Shown piece after piece: positions 30,981-39,900 of a stretch of DNA of 45,337 nucleotides. The first letter of the stretch is position 1; every line of letters begins with the position of its first letter. Where the stretch lies: assembly GCF_024295805.1 (NCBI RefSeq), contig NZ_JANCLX010000051.1, positions 1 to 45,337 on the forward strand. Reading direction: 5' to 3'. This stretch comes from Streptomyces cucumeris. GTDB taxonomy: Bacteria; Actinomycetota; Actinomycetes; Streptomycetales; Streptomycetaceae. Below the pieces are notes generated by a model, which was not told where the DNA came from, did no database searches, and saw only the letters and a program-made list of their open reading frames with translations. The translations under genes and the position numbers were made by a program.

Positions 30981-33900
30981 TCACTCGTCCTCGCGGCCGA
31001 GCTGTGTGTTGATGAAGCTGAACAGTTCGTCGTCGGAGGCCGCCGTCAGCGACGCCATGTCGCCCTCGGCGCTCGCGGCCTGCGCCGGGCCCGAGAGCCG
31101 GCTGAGCAGTTCTCGCGCCCGGCTGACGAGGACGTCGCGCACGTCCGTCTCCTCGGTCGGCAGCGCGGAGAGCGACGCCTCCAGCCGGTCGAACTCGGCC
31201 AGTACCGCGTCCGTCGGCGACGGCACACTGGCGGCCACCTCCGAGCGCAGGAACGAGGCCAGGCTCGTCGGATTCGGGTAGTCGAAGACCAGCGTCACCG
31301 GCAGCCGCAACCCGGTTGCCGCATTGAGCCGGTTGCGTAGCTGGACGGCGATCATCGAGTCGAAGCCGACGTCCTTGAAAGCCCGCTTGCGATCGACCTC
31401 CTCCGGGGAGTCGTGGCCGAGCACGGCCGCGACATGCGAGCAGACCAGATCGAGCACGGCCGGCTCCCGGTCCTCCTCGGGCAGCGCGGTGAGCTTCTCG
31501 ATCAGGGCCGCGCCGCGTTCGACCGAGGTCTCGGACTCCGCCGTCGGCAGTCGGCGAACATCCGGCAGGTCGGCCAGCAGCGGGCTGGGCCGCAGCGAGG
31601 TGAAGCGGGCATGGAACCGGGCCCATTCGACTCGTGCGACGACCGGGCAGGGTTCGTCCTCGGTGACGATCCGGTCCAGGGTCGCCAGTCCGGAGTCCAC
31701 CGGCAGCAGGGGCAGACCTCCGCGGCGCAGCGAGTCGGCCATCTCCTCGTCCTCGGTCAGCATTCCGGCCTCCCACGGACCCCACGCCACCGAGATGGTG
31801 TGGCCGCCGCGGTCGTGCCGCTCCCGGGCCAGGGCATCGAGGTACGCGTTGGCAGCCGAATACGCGGACTGGTTGCTGACGCCCCAGGTCGCCGAGATGG
31901 AGCCGAACAGCAGCACCGTCTGGATGCTGTCGTGGTCGAGCAGCTCGTCGAGGTGCGCCGCACCGAGCACCTTGGCAGCCAGGATGTCGCCGAACCCGGT
32001 CAGCGTCGTGTCGGCGATCGGCCCGCCATCGAGGCTGCCCGCGGCATGCACGACCGCGGTCAGCGGGCGCTCGGCGGGAACGGAGGCCAGCAATTCGATC
32101 ACGGCGGCCCGGTCTGCGACATCGCAGGCCATCACCGAGACCGAGACGCCCTTGGCGGCCAGTTCCTCGACCAGGCGCTGGGCCCCGGCCGCGTCGGCGC
32201 CGCTGCGGCTGGCCAGCACCAGATGTTCGGCACCGCGGTCGGCCAGCCAGCGGGCCACTTCGGAACCAAGGCCACCCGTGCCACCCGTCACGAGCACGGT
32301 ACCGCGCGGCCGCCACTCGGGCGGCTCCTGCTCGGGCACTGTCGCCCGGACCAGACGGCGGGCCAGGACGGCCTGGGATCGTACGGCGACCTCGTTCTCG
32401 CCGTTGTCCGCAAGCACACCGGCCAGTTCGGCGACCGCGTGGTCGTCCACCGTCTCCGGCAGATCGATCAGGCCGCCCCAGAGCCGCGGGTGTTCGAGGC
32501 CTGCGACACGTCCGAAACCCCAGACCAGCGCCTGGGTGGGCGAGCCGATGCGGTCCTGGGGACCGGCCGCCACCGCGCCCTTTGTCACCGCCCAGACCGG
32601 GATGTCGAGTTCGGCGTCGAGCAGGGCCTGGGTGAGCACCACCGTGCCCGCGAGCCCTTGCGGCAGCGCTGACGAGTCCTCACACGGGGTCTCGTCCTCG
32701 GCCAGCAGCGACAGCACCCCGACCGGGCTCGTGCCGTTCGCCGCGAGCTCGCGGAGCCGCTGGGCCAGCGCTGCCCGGTCGAGGCTCCCGCACGGTACGG
32801 CCCAGGTCACCAGGGAGGGCGCGTGGGCAGCGAGGCGGCGCACGGTTTCCGCGGCCCAGCCCTCGGCCGGCTGCCCCTCGGGGACCACCGCCAGCCAGGT
32901 ACCGCCGATCGGCGTGGGCGTGCCGCTGGGCAGTGCGCGCCACGTGACGCGGTAGCTCTCGTCGTTGACATCCGTGTCGGCCGCGGTGTCCACGGCGCTC
33001 CGGAGCTGTGCACGGCTGACCGGCCTCGCGACGATGGAGTCGAACGAGGCGACGGGCTCGCCCGCGCCGTCGGTGAGCAGCATCGTGGAGGAGTCGGGGC
33101 CCTTGCGCCGGAAAGCGACCCGCAGCGAGCTCGTTCCTCGGGTGTGCACGGTGATGCCGTTCCAGGAGAACGGCATCACTGCCTCGCTCTCGCTGTCGAT
33201 CAGTCCGGCGACCGGCACCTGCAGGGCGGCGTCCAGCAGTGCCGGGTGCAGGCCGAACCGCCCCGCCTCGGCACGGACCGTGCTCGGCAGTGCGACCTCG
33301 CCGTACATGTCGTCGCCGTCCCGCCACAGCGCACGGATCCCGGCGAAGGCAGGCCCGTAGGCGTATCCGCGCTCGGCGAGCCGGGCATAGAGGTCGGTCA
33401 CATCGACCGCCTCCGCGCCGGTTGGCGGCCAGACCGTCAGGTTGCCCGGCACCGGGCCGGTACCGACCGGGGCGAGGGTGCCTTCCGCGTGCAGGATCCA
33501 CCTGCTGTCGGCGCCGGACCCGGTGCGCCGGGAGTGCACCGTGACCGAACGCCGACCGGTGGAGTCGGCGGCGCCGACCGCGACTTGCACCGCCACACCC
33601 GACTTCTCCGAGAGCACCAGCGGCGCCTGAAAGGCCAGCTCTTCCAGACGGGCGCAGTCGACGTGACGCCCGGCGTGGGTGACCAGCTCGACGAAGGCGG
33701 CTCCCGGCAGCAGGAGGGTGCCGAGCACGACGTGATCGGCCAGCCACGGCTGGGTCGCCAGCGACCACCTGCCGGTGAAGAGGACCTGGTCCTCGCCGGC
33801 GCGTTCCACGGCGGCGCCCAACAGGGGGTGATCGGCGGACGCCAGCCCCAGGTCGGCGGCGCTCGCGGTCACCGCACCTGCGGACTCGACCCACAACCGG

Positions 33901-36900
33901 CGGTGCTGGAACGCGTAAGTGGGCAGGTCGATGCGTTCTCCGGCGGGAAACGCCGTCCCCCAGCGCACCGTTGCCCCGTGCACGAAGGCCGTGGCCAGCG
34001 AGCGGGTGAACGCGACGTCACCGCCGTTCCGCCGCAACGACCACGACGCGGCGACCTCGGTGTTCCGGGCCTCGGCAACCGCCTCGACCGCGTCGACGAG
34101 GGCCGGGTGCGCGCTGAGCTCCACGAAGCAGCCGTGCCCGTCGTCCAGCAGAGCCTCGACAGCCGCGCTGAACCGCACCGTCTCCCGAAGATTGCGATAC
34201 CAGTAGTCGGCGTTCAGTTCGGTGCCGTCGACCCGCCCGCCGGTGACCGTGGAGTAGAACGGCACTTCTGCCTCAGCAGGCGCGATGTCGGCCAGCACGT
34301 CGATGAGTTCGGCGTGCAGCTCCTCCACCCCGTGCGAGTGCGACGCGTAGTCGACCAGGAGCGTACGCACCGGGATCTCCTCGGCCGCGAGCGCCGCGCA
34401 CAGGCTCTGCAGTTCGTCGGCGGCGCCGGAGACGACCACCGACCGCGGCCCGTTGACCGCGGCGACGCCGAGCCCCGGGTGGTCGACGAGCCGCTCCTGG
34501 ACCCGGGCGACCGGCAGGCCGATCCAGCCCATCCCGCCGCGCTCGGTCAGGCCGGCGATCAAGCGCGAGCGCAACCCGGCGATGCGGGCGCCGTCGGCCG
34601 GCGTGAGGACACCGGCCACCACGGCCGCCGCGATCTCGCCCTGGGAGTGACCGACCACTGCGGCCGGCTCGACCCCGAGCGACCGCCACAGCCGGGCCAG
34701 GGACACCATCACCGCGAACAGCGCGGGCTGGACCACGTCCACCCGGTCCAGGCTCGGCGCGCCCGGAGTGCCGGTGAGGACGTCCGACAGGGTGGCGCCG
34801 TTCCAGTCGACGTGCGGGGCCAGCGCCGCGTCGCACTCGGTCATGGCGGCGGCGAACAGCGGGCTGGTGTTCCACAGGTCGAGGGCCATACCACTCCACT
34901 GGCCACCCTGACCTGCGAAGACGAAGACCGGCTGGGTCGTGTCACCGCCGTTGCCCAGCACGACGTCCTCGTGGGAGTCCGTCGTGCCGGTGGCGATCGC
35001 CGTGAGCCCCGCGGTCAGCGTGCCCAGGTTTTCGGCGAGCACCACGGCCCGGTGCTCCAGGGTGGCCCGGCCGCTGAGCGAGCGGCCGAGCGCGTCGAGG
35101 TCCACCTCCGGGTGCCCGGTGAGGTGGGCGCCGAGCCTGGCTGCCTGATCGCGCAGTGCCGCCGCACCGCGTGCCGAGAGGACGAACGGCTTGACGGATG
35201 GTGCGAGCACCCGGTCGGGCGCGGGCGGAGCGGGCGGCTCGCCGAGCTCCGGTGCCTGCTCCAGCACCATATGCACATTGGTGCCGCTGATTCCGAACGC
35301 GGAGACGGCGCCGAGCCGGGGCTGGTCGCGCTCCGGCCACTGCTGTGCTGTGGTCAGCAGCTTCACGGCACCGTCCGACCAGTCCACGTGCGGGGTGGGC
35401 TCCTCGGCGTTCAAGGTCCGGGGCAGCAGGCCGTGTCGCAGCGCCTGGACCATCTTGATCACCCCGGCCACGCCGGCAGCCGCTTGCGCATGGCCCAGGT
35501 TCGATTTCAGGGAGCCGAGCCAGAGCGGGCTTTCCTCGGTGTGCTCCCGCCCGTACGTCGCCAGTAGTGCCTGCGCCTCGATCGGGTCGCCGAGCGTGGT
35601 GCCGGTGCCGTGTCCCTCCACGACGTCCACATCGGCAGCGGAGACACCGGCATTGGCCAGCGCCTCTCGGATCACACGCTGCTGCGAGCGGCCGTTGGGC
35701 GCGGTCAGCCCGTTGGAGGCGCCGTCCTGGTTCACCGCGGAGCCCTTCACCACCGCGAGGACCTGGTGGCCGTTGCGGCGGGCGTCCGACAAGCGCTCCA
35801 GCACGAGCAGTCCGACGCCCTCGGCCCAGCCGGTGCCGTCCGCGTCCGCGCCGAACGCCCGGCAGCGGCCGTCCGCGGAGAGGCCGCCCTGCAGCGTGAA
35901 CTCCTGGAACACCACCGGTGTGGACATCACGGCCACACCGCCGGCCAGCGCGAGGTCGGACTCACCGGTCCGCAGCGCCTGGGCCGCCATATGCAGCGTG
36001 GTCAGCGAGGACGAACAGGCGGTGTCGACCGTCAGCGCGGGGCCCTCCAGGCCGAACTCGTAGGCGATGCGGCCCGAGGCCACGCTGGGCGCCGTTCCGG
36101 TCAGCAGGTGGCCATCGAGACCGCGCGATTCGAGCGCGAGCAAGTTGCCGTAGTCATGGGCGCTGAGGCCGACGAATACGCCGGTCTTCGTGCCGCGCAG
36201 CGCCGACGGGTCGATACCGGCACGCTCGAACGCCTCCCACGCCGACTCCAGCAACAGACGCTGCTGCGGGTCCATCGCGGTGGCCTCACGAGGTGAGATG
36301 CCGAAGAACTCGGGATCGAATTCGGTTGCGCCGGGCAGGAAGCCGGCCGCCCGGGCGTTGGTCGTGCCCGAGCGGCCGGGCTCGGGATCGAACAGCTCGG
36401 CCAGGTTCCAGCCACGGTCGGACGGGAACTCCGTGGCGGCGTCCCGGCCCTCCTCGACCATCGCCCACAACGCCTCCGGCGAGTCGATCCCGCCGCCGTA
36501 GCGGCAGGCCATGCCGACGATGGCGATCGCGTCGCCGCCGGTGTCCGCCGTGACGATCGCGGGTGCCGCCGACGCGGAGGAGCCGGCGCTGACCACCTCG
36601 CCGAGCACGTATGCGGTCAGCGAGGTGAGGTCCGGGTAGTCGAAGACCACCGTTGCCGGCAGCCGCAAGCCGGTGAGCGCGGTGATCCGGTTGCGCAGCT
36701 CCACCGAGGCCAGCGAATCGAAGCCGATGTCCTTGAAGCTCCGGTCCGGCGAGAGTCTCGACGCCGACGTGTGCCCGAGCACGGCCGCGGTCTCGGCGGC
36801 GAGGGCGTCCAGCACGATCCGCTGCCGGGTGGCCGGCGGCCGGGCGAGCAGACGGCGGGTCCACGAGCCGGCACCGCCGCCGCGCGCGACGGCGGTACGT

Positions 36901-39900
36901 CGCACCCGTCCGGAGACCTGGTTGCGCAGCAGGGGCGGCACCTCCCCGCGGAACGCGGCCAGGTTGAGCCGGACCGGTAGCACCACCGGGGCGCCGACGG
37001 TGAGGGCCGCGTCGAAGAGGGCCAGGCCCTCCTCGTCGGACAGCGCCTTGATACCGGCGCGGGCCATCCGTTCCCAGTCGGCCTCCTGCAGGGCGGTGGT
37101 CATATGGCTCGTGGCGGCCCACAGGCCCCAGTCGAGCGAGACGGCGGGCAGCCCCGACGCGCGGCGGTGCCGGGCAAGAGCGTCCAGGAACGCATTGGCG
37201 GCGGCGTAATTGGCCTGGCCCGGCGCGCCGAATGCCCCGACGGCGGAGGAGAACAGCACGAAGGCGGAGAGGTCGAGGTCTTTGGTCAGCTCGTGGAGGA
37301 GCCAACCGGCGTCCACCTTGGGACGCAACACGGTGTCGACCTGCTCGGTCGTCAGCGAGCCGATGACGCCGTCGTCGCTGGTGCCCGCGATATGCACCAC
37401 CGCGGTCAGCGGATGTTCGGCGGGGATCGCGGCCAGCACCCCGAGCAGCGATGCGCGGTGGGAGACGTCACAGGCGACAGTCGTCACCGAGGCGCCGAGT
37501 TCGGTCAACTCGGTGGCGAACTCGGCCGCGCCGGGGGCATCCGGGCCGCGCCGGCTCGCCAGCACGAGGTGACGTACGCCGTGCTCGGCGACCAAGTGCC
37601 GGGCGACCAGGCCGCCCAGTGCGCCGGAGGCGCCGGTCAGAAGCACGGTCCCGGCCGGATCGACGGGCACCGGGATGGTCAGGGCGATCTTGCCGATGTG
37701 CCGGGCCTGGCTGAGGAACCTCAACGCGTCCGGGGCCCGGCGGACGTCCCAGGTGGTGATCGGAGGCAGGGTGAGAGCGCCACGGCCGAACAGGTCCAGC
37801 AGTTCGGCCAACATCTCCTGGACCCGTTCGGGCGCCACCCCGAGCAGGTCGAACGCCTGATAGCGCACACCGGGGAACGCCTCGGCCGCCCAGTCGGCGT
37901 CGCGGATGTCGGTCTTGCCCATCTCGACGAACCGGCCGCCGCGCGGCAGCAGTCGTAGCGAGGCGTCCACGAGCTCGTTGGTGAGCGAGTTGAGGACCAC
38001 GTCGACGCCACGGCCGTCGGTGGCGCCGAGCAGATCGGATTCGAACTGCGCGGTGCGGGAGTTCGAGATGCGTTCGCGGGGGATGCCGAGCTCACGAACG
38101 GCCGCCCACTTGGCGGGGCTGGCGGTGGCGAAGATCTCGGCGCCCAGATGGGCGGCAAGCTGCACGGCCGCTATGCCGACGCCACCGGCGGCGGCGTGGA
38201 TGAGCACGGACTCGCCGGGTTGCAGGTCGGCCACGTCGACGAGCCCGAAGTACGCGGTCAGGTAGGTGATCGGGACCGTCGCGGCCTGCAGGTACGACCA
38301 CCCGTCCGGGATCGGTACCACCATCCGGTGGTCGCCCACGGCCACCGGCCCGAACGGCCCGAAGAACAGGCCCATCACCCGGTCCCCGGGCTGGAGACCG
38401 ATGACTCCCGGGCCGACCTCGGTCACCACGCCGGCCGCCTCGCCGCCGAGCACTTCCTGACCGCGGACCAGGCCCAGGGTGGACATGACGTCCCGGAAGT
38501 TCATGCCGGCGGCTCGGACGGCCACCCGCACCTCACCCTCGGCCAGAGGTGCGACCGCCTCCGGTGACTCGATCAAGGCGAGCCCGTCGAACGTTCCGGG
38601 ATGGGGGGCGGACAGGCGCCAGGCGGCCGACTCCGCCGGCACGGCGAGCGTCGTCGAGGAGGAGACCTTGGCCAGGCGCGGCACCAGGATCGTGCCCGCA
38701 CGTACGGCGACCTCGTCCTCCCCGGCGTCGAGCGCCGCCACCACGGCCGAGTCGGGCTCGCCGGGCGCGAGGTCGACCTGGACGAGCCGGCCCGGGTTCT
38801 CGGCACGCGCCGAGCGGAACAGGCCGTGCAGGGCCGCGCCGATCAGGTCACGGACGTGTTCACCCTCGTACGTGGCCAACGCGCCACGGGTGACCAGCAC
38901 CAGCCGTGAGGTGGCCAGCCGTTCGTCGGCCAGCCAGTGGCGGACCAGTTCGAGCATCCGGTTGACACCTGAGTGCACGCTTGCGGCCACGTCGTGGCCG
39001 TGGTCGTGACCGGGAGCGGCCAGCACCACGGTGGGCACCTCGCCCCCGGCGTCCAGGGCGGCCTGCAGTGCGGGGAAGCCCTCGTACGCCGTGCCTGTCG
39101 CGGGCGCGCCGCCGCCCAGGTTCGCCCAGCCGGTGGGCGACGAGGCCCCGGCCTCACCCGCGGAGATCCACTCGATCTCGTAGAGGGAGTCATGGGCCTG
39201 GGAAGCACTCCCGGCGATCTGTTCCGCGGTGGCGGACCGCAAGGTCAGCGAGTCGACGGACAGCACCGTGCGGCCGGTCCCGTCGGCGACCAGCAGTGCC
39301 ACCGTGTCGGTCCCCACCGGAGTCAGCCGTACGCGCAGCGCGGAAGCACCGACGGCGTACAGCCGGACGCCCGACCACACGAAGGGGATGACACCCTGGG
39401 TGGTGCCGGTGACCGCGATCGCGTGCAGCGCGGCGTCCAGCAGGGCAGGGTGCGTGCCGTACGCGCCGGCGTCGCCCACCTGCTCGGGCAGAGCCACCTC
39501 GGCGAAGATCTCCCCGTCACGCAACCAGGCGGCCTTCAGCCCGCGGAACACCGGCCCGTAGGCGTATCCGGCCGCGGCGAAGGTCTCGTAAAGATCGCTG
39601 AGCTCGACTTCCTCGACACCGGCGGGCGGCCACTCGGCCATCTCGGAGTCGTCGCGGCTCACACCAGCGGTCGCTGAGACGAAGCCACTGGCGTGCCGTG
39701 TCCAGGCCGCGTCGATGTCGGGGGAGTCCGGGTCCTGCTGTTGCGACCAGATGGTGATCGACCGTCGGCCGGTGGACTCCTCCGGCTCGCCGACCACGAT
39801 CTGCAGCGCCACGCCGCCTCGCTCCAGCAACAGCGGGGCCTCGATGGTCAGTTCCTCGACCAGCTCACAGCCGACCTGGTCCGCCGCGCGCAGCGCGAAC

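Noticed and set aside
32823..35567. 914-codon plus-strand open frame within the PKS
   Set aside because: Antisense to KS/AT/DH coding with all catalytic motifs on the minus strand; no start signal or recognisable domain.
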